Counted from the first letter of the stretch, positions 18,043 to 27,096 are shown. The stretch is DNA of 64,000 nt from Gammaproteobacteria bacterium (GCA_016716465.1 JADJWH010000004.1:558001-622000); one strand, 5' to 3'. The notes: generated by a model not told the origin, from the letters alone. Made by a program: numbers and translations.

Positions 18043-20127
18043 TCAATCCAGCTCCTGCAGGCGGGCGAGCAGTTCCTGCGGGTTCCCGGCCGGCGCCGAG
18101 CAGCTCGTCCCGCGGCAGACGTAGGCGACGGCGCCGCGGTCTCCGGCGCGACGCGTGCCGAGTACCCCCGGCAGGTCTCCGGCGTCGTCCGGTATGGCGA
18201 AGGCGAGCAGGGCCGGTTCCCCGGTGGAGCGCGCGATGCGCAGCCACTCGCGGCCTTCCTCCGCGCCGGCGCGGATCAGCACCAGCGGCGGCGGCCGGAG
18301 GTATTCTTCCAGCGCGTCGAGCATGGCGTTGTGCGCATAGGGCAGCTCCGCCAGCTGCGGCCACGCGGCGCGCAGGGTACGCTCCGCCGCATCCAGATAA
18401 CGCGTCTCGCCGAGCAGGTGGCCCAGCCGTCCCAGCGCGCGTGCGGCGATGGCATTGCCGGCGGGCAGGGCATCGTCGCCGAAGGGCTTGGGACGGTGGA
18501 TCAGCGTCTCGTGGTCGTGCGCGGTGAAGAAGAAGCCGCCGTCTTCGTGGTCCTCGAAGCGTGTGAGCAGCGCCTCGGCGAGCTGCAGGGCGAATTCCAG
18601 GTCCTCGTTGCGCCAGCGCGCCTGCAGCAGTTCGAGCAGGGCATCGAGCAGGAAGGCGTAATCGTCCAGATAGGCGCGCAGGTGCGCGCGGCCGTCACGC
18701 CAGGTCGCCAGCAGCCGGCCGTCGGTCCACACATGGTCGCGCAGGAAGGCGAGGGCGCGCTCGGCGGAATCGAGCAGGCGCGGCTCCTCGAGCAGCCGCG
18801 CCGCGATCGCCATGCCGCGGATCATCAGCGCGTTCCACGCGGTCAGGATCTTGTCGTCGCAGCCGGGACGCACGCGCGCCTCGCGCGCCGTCCGCAGCTT
18901 CGCGCGCGCGGCGTCCAGCCTTCTTCGCACCGTTTGCTCGGGCTCGCCGCGCGCCCGCGCGATCTCGGTCACCGTCGACGTGACGCGCAGATGCCAGTGG
19001 CCTTCGAAGTTCGCCTCGCGGTCGAGCCCGAAGCGCGGCGCGAACACCTCGTACTCGGCGTCGTCGAGCCGGGCACGGATCTCGTCGCGCGACCAGACGT
19101 AGAACTTTCCTTCCTCGCCTTCGCTGTCGGCATCGAGCGCCGAGTAATAACCGCCGGCGGGCGCCTGCATCTCGCGTATGACCCAGTCCGCCGTCTCCAG
19201 TGCGGTGCGCCGGAACAGGGGAGTGCCGATGGCGCGCCAGGCCTCGGCGTAGAGCGGGAGCAGTTGCGCGTTGTCGTAGAGCATCTTCTCGAAGTGCGGG
19301 ATCATCCACAGCCCGTCCACCGAGTAGCGGCAGAAGCCGCCGCCGAGATGGTCGTAGATGCCGCCGCGCGCCATCTTTTCCAGCGTGAACACCGCCATGT
19401 GCAGCGCCTGTTCGTCCGGCCTGCCGTCCTGCCGGGTGGCGGCCCAGTGGCGCAGCAGGCGCGCGATGTTGGGCGGATGCGGGAACTTGGGCGCCTGGCC
19501 GAAGCCACCCTGCCCGGGATCGAAGCTGTGGCCGAGCTGGTGGCGCGCCATGTCGAGGACCGAAGGTTCGAGCGTCGCCGCGTGGTCGGCCGGCGCGCGC
19601 GTGCCCAGGGACGCGAACGCCGTCATCAGCTCGGCGTTCTGCGCCTCGAGGTCCGTGCGGTGTTCGCGGTAGAACGCGGCGACGCGTTCCAGGATCTCGC
19701 TGAAGGCGGGCATTCCGTAGCGCGGCAAGGGCGGGAAATAGGTGCCGCCGAAGAAGGGGACCAGGCTGACCGGGGCCAGGAACATGGTCAGCGGCCAGCC
19801 GCCGGAGCGGCGCGCCAGCATCTGGTGCGCGAGCTGGTAGATCTTGTCGAGATCCGGCCGTTCCTCGCGGTCGACCTTGATGTTGACGAACAGCCGGTTC
19901 ATCAGCGCGGCGGTGGCCGGATCCTCGAACGACTCGTGCGCCATCACATGGCACCAGTGACAGGCCGAGTAACCGATGGACAGCAGGATCGGCCGGTCCG
20001 CGCGCGCCGCAAGCGCGAGCGCCTCATCGCACCAGGGATACCACTCGACCGGATTATGGGCGTGCTGCAGCAGGTAGGGGCTGGTCTCGCCCGCGAGATG
20101 ATTGCTAGCAGAGGCGTTCTCGCTCAT
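18043..20127 (-). CDS. Thioredoxin-domain protein, YyaL/DUF255 family
   Basis: 694 aa, the normal size. The N-terminal ~170 residues are the thioredoxin-like domain with HNPVEWYPWCDEAL, SIGYSACHWCHVMAHESFED (CHWCH in place of CxxC) and INIKVDREERPDLD-like VNIKVDREERPDLDKIY. The rest is an (alpha/alpha) toroid resembling glycoside hydrolase-like domains, with KFPHPPNIARLLR, YDHLGGGFCRYSVDG, FYVWSRDEI and KILTAWNALMIRGMA. The molecular function is not settled. The gene is bracketed by two copies of the palindromic repeat, 18 bases after its stop and 42 bases before its start. Confidence 0.88.
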   Translation of the reverse strand: MSENASASNHLAGETSPYLLQHAHNPVEWYPWCDEALALAARADRPILLSIGYSACHWCHVMAHESFEDPATAALMNRLFVNIKVDREERPDLDKIYQLAHQMLARRSGGWPLTMFLAPVSLVPFFGGTYFPPLPRYGMPAFSEILERVAAFYREHRTDLEAQNAELMTAFASLGTRAPADHAATLEPSVLDMARHQLGHSFDPGQGGFGQAPKFPHPPNIARLLRHWAATRQDGRPDEQALHMAVFTLEKMARGGIYDHLGGGFCRYSVDGLWMIPHFEKMLYDNAQLLPLYAEAWRAIGTPLFRRTALETADWVIREMQAPAGGYYSALDADSEGEEGKFYVWSRDEIRARLDDAEYEVFAPRFGLDREANFEGHWHLRVTSTVTEIARARGEPEQTVRRRLDAARAKLRTAREARVRPGCDDKILTAWNALMIRGMAIAARLLEEPRLLDSAERALAFLRDHVWTDGRLLATWRDGRAHLRAYLDDYAFLLDALLELLQARWRNEDLEFALQLAEALLTRFEDHEDGGFFFTAHDHETLIHRPKPFGDDALPAGNAIAARALGRLGHLLGETRYLDAAERTLRAAWPQLAELPYAHNAMLDALEEYLRPPPLVLIRAGAEEGREWLRIARSTGEPALLAFAIPDDAGDLPGVLGTRRAGDRGAVAYVCRGTSCSAPAGNPQELLARLQELD

Positions 20128-20168
20128 GCCCTCACGCTAGCACGACCAAGCGCCAAAGTCTCGTCGCC

Positions 20169-20243
20169 GGGGACAGATTTATTTTCCGCTATTTTCTGCC
20201 AGCAGCGCGATTCCCGGCAGTACCCGGAAAATAAATCTGTCCC
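20169..20243. repeat. Palindromic REP-like repeat, copy 2 (upstream of yyaL)
   Basis: Arms at 20169-20187 (GGGGACAGATTTATTTTCC) and 20226-20243 are inverted copies of each other. The inner part has a second inverted pair (CTGCC / GGCAG). It is 2.2 kb from copy 1 with yyaL between, so copies 1 and 2 bracket the gene like the ends of a unit. Confidence 0.85.
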
Positions 20244-20288
20244 GGGTTTTGTACGGGTTTTGTAAATCTCGCGTTCCGCACGGCAGGT

Positions 20289-20915
20289 TCAGGTCTGGCC
20301 GGCCAGGCTCATGACCACGCCGTCCAGGATGTACTGCACGGCGAGCGCGGCGAGGATCAGACCCAGCAGGCGGCTCACGACGTTGGCGCCCGTTTCGCCC
20401 AGCAGACGCATCAGGTAGGGAGAGGCGAGCAGCGACAGCAGCGCCAGCAGCAACACCGCCAGCAGCACGGCCAGCATGCCGAGGAACTCGAGGCGGTTGC
20501 TCCACGAGGAGGCCATCAGCAGGACCGTGGTGAGGGACCCGGGGCCGGCGATGAGCGGAAACGCGAGCGGAAAGACCGCGATGCCGTTGCGGGTGGCCGC
20601 CTCCTTCTGTTCGCGCGTCGTGGTCGAACGCAGGCCGGAATGCCGCGCGAACACCATGTCGATCGCGAGCAGGAACAGCAGCGCCCCGCCGGCGATGCGA
20701 AACGCGGGCATGCCGATGCCGAGCACATGCAGCAGGGTGTCGCCGGTGAAGAAGAAGACCAACAGCATGGCGGCCGCGAGCGCGACGCTCTGCACGGCGG
20801 TGCGGCGCTGCTGGGCGCGGGTCTGGTTGCGGGCCAGCGCGAAGAACAGCGGCGCCAGCCCGATGGGGTCGATGACCACCAGCAGAACGACGAATGTGCT
20901 GAGCAGCAGATCCAC
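20289..20915 (-). CDS. MarC family (UPF0056) inner-membrane protein
   Basis: About 208 aa with six hydrophobic helices. Typical MarC features: the N-terminal DLLLSTFVVLLVVIDPIGLAPLF, FRIAGGALLFLLAIDMVF in the middle, and FPLAFPLIAGPGSLTTVLL, where the PLxxGPG motif is diagnostic. The GTG at 20915 was preferred because family members begin with this DLLLSTF segment; a GTG at 20939 would add eight residues. MarC proteins were once thought to affect antibiotic resistance, which was later withdrawn; the transported substrate is unknown. Confidence 0.82.
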   Translation of the reverse strand: MDLLLSTFVVLLVVIDPIGLAPLFFALARNQTRAQQRRTAVQSVALAAAMLLVFFFTGDTLLHVLGIGMPAFRIAGGALLFLLAIDMVFARHSGLRSTTTREQKEAATRNGIAVFPLAFPLIAGPGSLTTVLLMASSWSNRLEFLGMLAVLLAVLLLALLSLLASPYLMRLLGETGANVVSRLLGLILAALAVQYILDGVVMSLAGQT

Positions 20916-21113
20916 GCGTCGCACTCTAGCACAAGGCACCGCGCGACGGCAGGTGGCCAGGCGCGCCGCGCGGGCGCTAGAATGGCGGGCGTCACCGATG
21001 CGGGTGACGTCGGCATTTTGTCCGGGCGGATTTTGGCTTACACTGCGGGCTGTCCGCGCCGGCCCCGCCTTGAAGCGAATATATAGAATGGATCATAAAT
21101 CAGGATCGAAGCC

Positions 21114-22759
21114 ATGAAAGGCATAGAGGCCTCCCGTTCGCGCCTTTCGCTCGTGGATACCGACCGCGCGGAGCAGACCGCCGCGACACCGGACTCCGCC
21201 ACCACGCTGTCGCTGTTTTCCCCCGCCGTTCCCGACCGCTATTTCGAGACCCCCGCGCTGCGCGAGTGCCACGCCCGTGTCGCGCGCGCCGCGCTCGACA
21301 GCGATACCGTCGCCGTGGTGGAGGGCGAGCGCGGCTGCGGCAAGACCACTTTCGTGCGCATGCTGCAGCAGCGCGTCGGCCCGAGCCGGGAGCTGTGCTA
21401 TATCGACGTGCGCATCCCGCAGGGCGAGCGTTATGTGTTCGATTGCCTGCGGCGCGCCTTCTGCGCGGACCCCGCCGCCGACATGCAGACCCTGCTCACG
21501 CAGCTGATCGAGCGCGGCCGCCGCGACACGGGTTGCCTGATCGTCGTCGACGATGCCGACAAGCTGTCGGTGTTCGGCCTGCGGTTTCTCTTTACGCTGA
21601 AGCGCGCGGTGGCGCAGGCGGGCAGCCGGCTCGGCATCGTGGTCACCATGAGCCCGGCGCGGCTGGATGCCATACTGAAGCTGCCGTCGTTCGCGCCCTA
21701 TCAGGCGCGCGGCCTGACCCGGGTCGGTCTCCCGCATTTTTCCGCGCAGGAGACGGCGGACTACCTGCGCGCGCGCATCGAAGGCGCCGGCATGGCCGAG
21801 GCGATCAGCTTCGACGAGACGCAGGTGGAGCGTATCCACCGCGCCTCGGGCGGCCTCCCGCAGCACATCAAGCGGGTCGCCGGGGAAATGCTGGACGGCG
21901 CCCGGCCGCGGCGTTACCTCAGCGCCCGGCGCCAGCAGCGTCTCGCGCAACTGCGCCAGATGCTGTTCCCCGTCGCCGCCGTCGTCGTGCCGATAACGGG
22001 CATCGGGCTGCTGCTCTATGCGATCTTCAAAAGTCCGGCGGACGACGCCATGGTGGCCCGGCTCATGTCGACCGCCGACGTCGAGGCCCCGGGCGTGGCC
22101 GTGCAGCTGCCGGAGGACGCCCTCGCGGCCGGCGCGGTGGACCGCGCGGACGTGACCGCGGAGCCGGCGCCCGTCGCAGCGCCTCCGCCCGCGCGGGAGA
22201 CGGTGACCGCGCCGCCCGCTGCCGTTGCCGCGCTCGCCGCGGCGGGGCGGGGCGGGGGGGGGGGGCCGCGACCGAAGCGAAACCAGCACCGAGGCCGGAA
22301 ACGAAGGCGGAGCCCAAACCCGAATCCAGGCCCGAACCCACGCCCGCACCGGAGGCGAAAGCGGAATCCAGACCCGAGCCCAAAGCGGAACCCAAAAAGG
22401 AGGCCGCACCGGAACCGCCGCCCGCCACACCGCCCCCGCGCGTGACGAATGAGACCGCGGCTCAAGACGGCAACGCCTGGCTGCGGGCACAGAACCCCGC
22501 GTATTACACGATACAGCTGGCCGGGGCGGACAAGCGCGAGGACGTGGACGAGTTCATCGCGCGCCACGCGCTACCCGGCAGGACGGTGGTGGTGGAGGTA
22601 CAGCGCAGCGGGAAACCGTGGTACATGGTGTTGTACAACAGCTACCCGACCTGGGGCGAGGCGCGGCGGGAACTGGAGTCGCTCCCGCCGCAGGTCAGCC
22701 GCAACGATCCCTTCGCGCGCAGCTTCGGCTCGGTGCAGGCGATCGCGCCCGCGCCGTAG
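21114..22759 (+). CDS. DamX/ExeA-like AAA ATPase with C-terminal SPOR domain, frame broken at a G tract
   Basis: From 21114 the frame gives an ExeA-type AAA module: RYFETPALRECHARV, Walker A EGERGCGKTTFVRML, Walker B CLIVVDDADKL, GLPQHIKRVAGEML. A single membrane helix follows (VAAVVVPITGIGLLLYAIF, about residues 283-302), then a Pro/Ala/Glu/Lys linker. At 12 Gs (22254-22265) the frame is lost; the continuing linker and a SPOR domain (YYTIQLAGADKREDVDEFIA, WYMVLYNSYPTWGEARREL) are in another frame to 22759. One G more or two fewer would give a protein of about 548 aa. SPOR domains bind denuded septal peptidoglycan; DamX is a division-site protein. Left unrepaired, translation ends at 22445 without SPOR. 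Confidence 0.75.
22254..22265 (+). repeat. 12-base G homopolymer inside the DamX-like gene
   Basis: Twelve consecutive Gs follow GGGGCGGGGC. The tract marks the exact place where the AAA/membrane part and the SPOR part of the gene lose common frame. It may be a sequencing or assembly length error or a slippage-prone (phase-variable) site. Confidence 0.8.
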
Positions 22760-22766
22760 CGTCGCG

Positions 22767-23633
22767 TCAGGAACGTTTTCTTTCGATCAGTTCGTGAATG
22801 ATCGGCTGCAGGATGATCTCCATGGCGAGACCCATCTTGCCGCCCGGCACGACGATGGTGTTGGGGCGCGCCATCCACGAATCCTTGATCATCGACAGGT
22901 AGTACGGGAAGTCGTGCTTCTCCGGGTACCGGAAGCGGATCACCACCAGGCTCTCGTCCGGCGTCGGGATGTCGCGCGCGATGAACGGATTGGAGGTGTC
23001 GACCACCGGCACGCGCTGGAAGTTGATGTCGGTGCGCGAGAACTGCGGGGTGATCGTGTTGACGTAGTCCGGCATGCGGCGCAGGATCGTGTCGGTCACC
23101 GCCTCCGCCGAATAGCCGCGCGATGAAGTGTCGCGGTGGATCTTCTGGATCCACTCCAGGTTCACGATCGGCACCACGCCGATCAGCAGATCGACCCAGC
23201 GCGCGATGTCGACCTGGTCGTTCACCACGCCGCCGTGCAGGCCTTCATAGAACAGCAGGTCCGACCCGGACGCGATCTCCTCCCACGGCGTAAACGTGCC
23301 CGGGGACTGCTTGTAGGGCGCGGCCTCGACCTCGTCGTGGAGGTACTTGCGCACCTGGCCCTTGCCCGTCTCGCTGTAGTTGCGGAACAGTTCCTCGATC
23401 TTGTCGAACAGATTGGCCTCGGGCCCGAAGTGGCTCAGCGTCTCGCCGCGCTCATTGGCCGCCGCGACCGCCTTCTTCATCTCCTGGCGATCATAGCGGT
23501 GAAAGGCGTCTCCCTCGACGATCACCGACTTGACCCCCTGGCGGCGAAACAGGTGCTCGAAAGCGTTCTTCACCGTGGTGGTACCCGCGCCGGACGAACC
23601 GGTGACGGCGATGACGGGATGTTTCACTGACAT
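22767..23633 (-). CDS. prkB: Phosphoribulokinase
   Basis: Phosphorylates ribulose 5-phosphate to ribulose 1,5-bisphosphate, the reaction specific to the Calvin cycle. 288 aa, matching the proteobacterial octameric class. Motifs: the P-loop GSSGAGTTTVKNAFEH, VIVEGDAFHRYDR, HFGPEANLFDKIEELF, FTPWEEI, LLFYEGLHGG and RYPEKHDFPYYLSMI. The start at 23633 has GAGGAG upstream. Rubisco is not in the window. A LysR-type palindrome (23664-23678) lies 31 bases upstream of the start codon. Confidence 0.95.
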   Translation of the reverse strand: MSVKHPVIAVTGSSGAGTTTVKNAFEHLFRRQGVKSVIVEGDAFHRYDRQEMKKAVAAANERGETLSHFGPEANLFDKIEELFRNYSETGKGQVRKYLHDEVEAAPYKQSPGTFTPWEEIASGSDLLFYEGLHGGVVNDQVDIARWVDLLIGVVPIVNLEWIQKIHRDTSSRGYSAEAVTDTILRRMPDYVNTITPQFSRTDINFQRVPVVDTSNPFIARDIPTPDESLVVIRFRYPEKHDFPYYLSMIKDSWMARPNTIVVPGGKMGLAMEIILQPIIHELIERKRS

Positions 23634-23663
23634 GGCACAGCTCCTCGAATGTGAAAAATATTT

Positions 23664-23678
23664 ATAAATTCAATTTAT
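23664..23678 (-). promoter_or_regulatory. Candidate CbbR (LysR-type) operator upstream of prkB
   Basis: ATAAATT-C-AATTTAT is a perfect inverted repeat and contains TAA-N7-TTA, fitting the TNA-N7-TNA pattern known for CbbR boxes. It lies in a short AT-rich island in otherwise GC-rich DNA, 31 bases before the phosphoribulokinase start. The pattern is common in AT-rich DNA, so position is the main support. Confidence 0.4.
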
Positions 23679-23970
23679 TGTCGTAGGGCCCCGTGAAGGC
23701 TCGCGGCGCTGTGCGTCGCGTCGGTCCGCCCGGCGGCAGGCGGCAAGCCGCGCCGGGTCTGGACGATCTACCGATGGAATGGCCGGGACGGATTCCCAAA
23801 CTATGACAGACAGGTTACCTATTGGATCAAACCGGGGGGGAGTTGACAAGCATCCGGCGGGATTTTTTGCCGCTTTTGTCGGGAAATGGCCGCGCATTCA
23901 CCCGCTTATCAACCCCCGCGCGCCGCCGCCGGACTTGTCACGCCGCGGGCGGGATGCGATTATCTGCGCC

Positions 23971-24516
23971 ATGCGCGACGCCAGCGGAATCCCGGGAACC
24001 GCCGTGATCAGATCGGCCCTGACGGCTGCCGTCATGGCCCTGTTTCTGGCCGCGCTCGCGGCCTGCACCGCGAGCCGCCTGGAGTCGGGGCATCCGCTGG
24101 TCGCCGGCGGCGGGGAGGAGGAGGTCGCCCAGGTCTATTTCATCCGCCCGCGCACCGAGCGCTACCTCGGCGTGGCCGACAACGCGCTGAGGATCGAGGC
24201 CGACCGCGCGCCCTTGCTCGAGCTGGCCAAGGGCGAATACGCCCTGGTGCCGATGAAACCCGGCTCCGTCTGGATCACGGTGAATTCCGACACCTCCTGG
24301 GGGCCGTCGCACGACATCAAGGAAATGAGCACCAGCCAGGAATTCTCCTTCGCCGCGGGACGCACCTATTTCCTGACCCTGACCGCCGTCGACGGCGAGT
24401 TTCGCGGCGTGACCTACCGTCCGGAAAGCGTGGACCTGGATCGGGCGCGCGAGCTGGGCGCCACGCTGCAGCCCTCGGGCGCGGCGGCCCGCGGCGCACC
24501 GATCGACTCGCTCTGA
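23971..24516 (+). CDS. DUF2846-like lipoprotein
   Basis: 181 aa from the ATG at 23971; a GTG at 24004 would give an equally good, shorter signal peptide (IRSALTAAVMALFLAALAAC). The lipobox is LAAC, so the protein should be lipidated and exported. The mature part has VAQVYFIRPRTERYLGVADNALRIEA, LAKGEYALVPMKPGSVWITV and FSFAAGRTYFLTL, the beta-sandwich pattern of DUF2846. Function unknown. The 337 bases before it hold only the prkB promoter region and no other gene I can support. Confidence 0.65.
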   Translation: MRDASGIPGTAVIRSALTAAVMALFLAALAACTASRLESGHPLVAGGGEEEVAQVYFIRPRTERYLGVADNALRIEADRAPLLELAKGEYALVPMKPGSVWITVNSDTSWGPSHDIKEMSTSQEFSFAAGRTYFLTLTAVDGEFRGVTYRPESVDLDRARELGATLQPSGAAARGAPIDSL

Positions 24517-24722
24517 TTCCACGGGCCGCGGGCCCGCTGCCCCCCAGGTCTCCCCCGGGTGTTTCCATTTACCGACAGCCATCGTCGGAAGTGTGAACGA
24601 CTTCACTAAACGCCTTCCCCGCTTTCTCTATCCTGTGTCTCATGGCCGCATGCCGCGCAAAGACGGCATCACCGGTCCGGTTCCCGAAACCTCGCCCGCA
24701 ACGAAACGTGAAGGAGGTTGTG

Positions 24723-25322
24723 ATGACCGCCCTTGCCCAAATACGCCCACTGGCGCACCTGATGCTCCCCGTGCTGTTCGCCCTGGCCTTGGTGCGCCCC
24801 GCCCACGCCGAAACCCTGTCCATGATCTGGGTCAACGCCGCCACCTCCCAGGCCTACGAAGTGACCGCGCCGGATGAGAGCCCGCTGCTGACCGTGAAGC
24901 AGCAGGTGATGAGCGACATCGGCCTGTCGGTCCTGCAGAGCCCGCTCTATGCCGTGGAGAAAAAGGTGGTGACCACGACGGCGGTGCGCGGTCAATACGA
25001 TCCCGTCACCGGTCTGCCCCTGGTCATCACCACCGAGGAATACCTGTTGCTGAGCGAATCCGAGACGCTGCTGGATCTGGAGATCGCCTCCGGCGATACG
25101 CTGCGCCTGCGCCAGATCGCGTTCCCGGAGGACCCGGTCGCCGAGGACGATACCGGGGGCGACACCGGCGACGAGGTCGCCGACGGTTCCGGTTCCGCCG
25201 AGGATGCGGACGACGCCGAAGCGGTGAAATCCTGCCACCGCCGTCACTGCAACGACAAGCGCCATCACCACCACCGCCACGGCAAGCACCACAAGCACGG
25301 CGGCAAACACCGCTTCGGTTGA
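24723..25322 (+). CDS. Exported protein with histidine-rich C-terminus
   Basis: 199 aa. AAGGAGG at 24710-24716 fixes the ATG at 24723. A signal peptide (LMLPVLFALALVRPAHA) is followed by a ~110-residue domain (ETLSMIWVNAATSQAYEVTAPDE, TVKQQVMSDIGLSVLQSP, then a strand-rich segment ending GDTLRLRQIAF). Next comes an acidic linker (Asp/Glu/Gly, about residues 137-165) and a tail of about 35 residues with some 15 histidines plus two cysteines (SCHRRHCNDKRHHHHRH). The tail suggests binding of Ni, Zn or Cu in the periplasm. I do not recognise the folded domain. Confidence 0.6.
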   Translation: MTALAQIRPLAHLMLPVLFALALVRPAHAETLSMIWVNAATSQAYEVTAPDESPLLTVKQQVMSDIGLSVLQSPLYAVEKKVVTTTAVRGQYDPVTGLPLVITTEEYLLLSESETLLDLEIASGDTLRLRQIAFPEDPVAEDDTGGDTGDEVADGSGSAEDADDAEAVKSCHRRHCNDKRHHHHRHGKHHKHGGKHRFG

Positions 25323-25518
25323 TCGCGAGTCTTTCCTCCCGCGCCCGGCGGAGCCATTGGCCGCCGGGCGTTTCATTTCCGCGCCCCCCGTCCTGCGGTC
25401 ATTTTGCGCCCCGGAGTGCTAGAATGGACGGCGTCCGCCGGTTTGCGGCGGCGAGCAATCGGGATCGCCGGATCCGCCGGCGCACGACAACCGCTCCCGT
25501 GATTTCGGACTCGCCACA

Positions 25519-26331
25519 ATGGGCGCACAACACAAGATCCCTGTCGTAATCGCCGTCTCGGGCGGCGATCCCACCGGCGGCGCCGGCATCCAGGCCGACA
25601 TCGAGGCGCTGGTCAGTATGGGCTGCCACACCGCGCCGGTCGTCACGGCGCTCACCGTGCAGGACACACAGCGTTTCATGAGCTTCGAGACGGTGAATCC
25701 GATGGTGCTGATCCAGCAGATCCGCGCCGTGCTCGAGGACATGGAGGTGGCCGCGATCAAGCTCGGCATGCTCGGCAGCGTCGGCGTGGTCGAGGCGGTG
25801 CACACGATCCTGCAGGATTATCCGCGCCTGCCCGTGGTGTTCGATCCGGTGCTCCGCTCCGGCAGCGGGACCGAGCTCGCCGGCGCAGACGTCCGCGCCG
25901 CGATGATCGAGCTGCTGCTTCCGCTCACCACGATGCTGACGCCGAACAGTCTCGAGGCGCGCGCGCTGGCGCCGGAGGCCGACTCGCTGGAGGCCTGCGC
26001 CCATGCCCTGATGGGGCGCGGCACCGAATTCGTGCTCATCACCGGCACCCACGAGACCACCCCCGGGGTCGTCAACACGCTCTACGGCAGCGGCCGCCTG
26101 ATCGACAGTTACGCCTGGGAACGCCTGCCCGGCACCTACCACGGTTCCGGCTGCACGCTCGCCGCGGCCCTCGCCGGGTTGCTGGCCCATGGCGCCGATC
26201 CGGTGAATGCCGCGCGCGAGGCGCAGGAATACACCTGGGAGACCCTGAAGCAGGGCTACCGGATCGGCATGGGGCAATACATTCCCAACCGCCTGTTCTG
26301 GGCCGCGAACGAGCGGGGGCCGGGCCGGTGA
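25519..26331 (+). CDS. thiD: Hydroxymethylpyrimidine/phosphomethylpyrimidine kinase
   Basis: Phosphorylates HMP and HMP-phosphate in thiamine synthesis. 270 aa. Ribokinase-like features: AVSGGDPTGGAGIQADIE near the N-terminus, AIKLGMLGS, FDPVLRSGSG, LTPNSLEARAL, and the anion hole GSGCTLAAALAG. The TGA overlaps the GTG start of thiE by four bases, so the two are translationally coupled and supply the pyrimidine half and the condensing enzyme of the same pathway. Confidence 0.93.
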   Translation: MGAQHKIPVVIAVSGGDPTGGAGIQADIEALVSMGCHTAPVVTALTVQDTQRFMSFETVNPMVLIQQIRAVLEDMEVAAIKLGMLGSVGVVEAVHTILQDYPRLPVVFDPVLRSGSGTELAGADVRAAMIELLLPLTTMLTPNSLEARALAPEADSLEACAHALMGRGTEFVLITGTHETTPGVVNTLYGSGRLIDSYAWERLPGTYHGSGCTLAAALAGLLAHGADPVNAAREAQEYTWETLKQGYRIGMGQYIPNRLFWAANERGPGR

Positions 26332-27008
26332 GCACACCCGCGCTGCGCGGCCTCTATCTGATCGCCGATACCGGCTGGCTGCAAGCGGGCCGGCTCGTCG
26401 CCGCCGTCGCGGCGGCGCTCGACGGCGGCGGCGCCCTGGTGCAATACCGTAACAAGGACCCGCTCAGCGCAGTCCGCCGCGAGGAGCTGGCCGAACTGGC
26501 CCGGCTGTGCCACGCGCGCGGCACGCCGCTGATCGTCAATGACGACATCGCGCTGGCGCGTGAGGTCGGCGCCGACGGCGTGCACCTCGGCCGTGACGAC
26601 ATGACGGTCGCCGCCGCGCGCGGCGCACTCGGCGCGCGCATGATCATCGGCGCCTCCTGCTATAATCGCCTCGATCTCGCCCACGCCGCGGCGCACGCGG
26701 GCGCGGACTACGCGGCCTTCGGGAGTTTCTTTCCGTCGCCCACCAAGCCCGACGCGGTCCGGGCCGATCCCGAACTGCTGCGCCGGGCGCGCGCCGGGCT
26801 CGGCATCCCGCTCGCGGCCATCGGCGGCATCACCCCGGAGAACGGCGCGGTCCTGCTGGACGCGGGCGCGGACATGCTGGCGGTGGCGAGCGGCGTGTTC
26901 GCCGCCGCGGATCCCGCCGCCGCCGCGCGGTCCTACGCGCCCCTGTTCACAGCCGCCCCGTCGGGGACAGATTTATTTATTAAAAGCGCACGGCAATCAA
27001 AGGGCTGA
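26328..27008 (+). CDS. thiE: Thiamine-phosphate synthase, C-terminus formed by a repeat element
   Basis: Joins HMP-pyrophosphate and the thiazole phosphate to thiamine monophosphate. 226 aa from the GTG that overlaps thiD. Motifs: GLYLIADTGWL, VQYRNKDP, LIVNDDIALA, ADGVHLGRDDM, IIGASCYN, DYAAFGSFFPSPTK, IAAIGGIT-like LAAIGGITPEN. The last ~14 residues (after SYAPLFTAAP) are encoded by a GGGGACAGATTTATTT repeat arm at 26963 and the bases after it; the native C-terminus has been replaced or extended, probably without harm because the barrel is complete. Confidence 0.9.
   Translation: MSTPALRGLYLIADTGWLQAGRLVAAVAAALDGGGALVQYRNKDPLSAVRREELAELARLCHARGTPLIVNDDIALAREVGADGVHLGRDDMTVAAARGALGARMIIGASCYNRLDLAHAAAHAGADYAAFGSFFPSPTKPDAVRADPELLRRARAGLGIPLAAIGGITPENGAVLLDAGADMLAVASGVFAAADPAAAARSYAPLFTAAPSGTDLFIKSARQSKG
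26963..26979 (+). repeat. Single arm of the palindromic repeat inside the thiE 3' end
   Basis: GGGGACAGATTTATTTA matches the common arm except for its last base. No inverted partner follows before copy 4 at 27018, so this is a partial copy, read in frame as SGTDLF by thiE. Confidence 0.75.
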
Positions 27009-27017
27009 CAGCATAAT

Positions 27018-27096
27018 AATTGGGGACAGATTTATTTTTCTGATGCCCCTGTTGTTGCGGAGAGCCGAATTCCCAAAAATAAATCTGTCCCCAATT
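27018..27096. repeat. Palindromic REP-like repeat, thiE-hemL intergenic copy
   Basis: Arms of 22 bases (27018-27039 and 27075-27096) are perfect inverted copies containing GGGGACAGATTTATTTTT. It occupies most of the 121 bases between thiE and hemL and lies 34 bases from the hemL start, so it could act as a terminator or affect mRNA ends. Confidence 0.85.
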
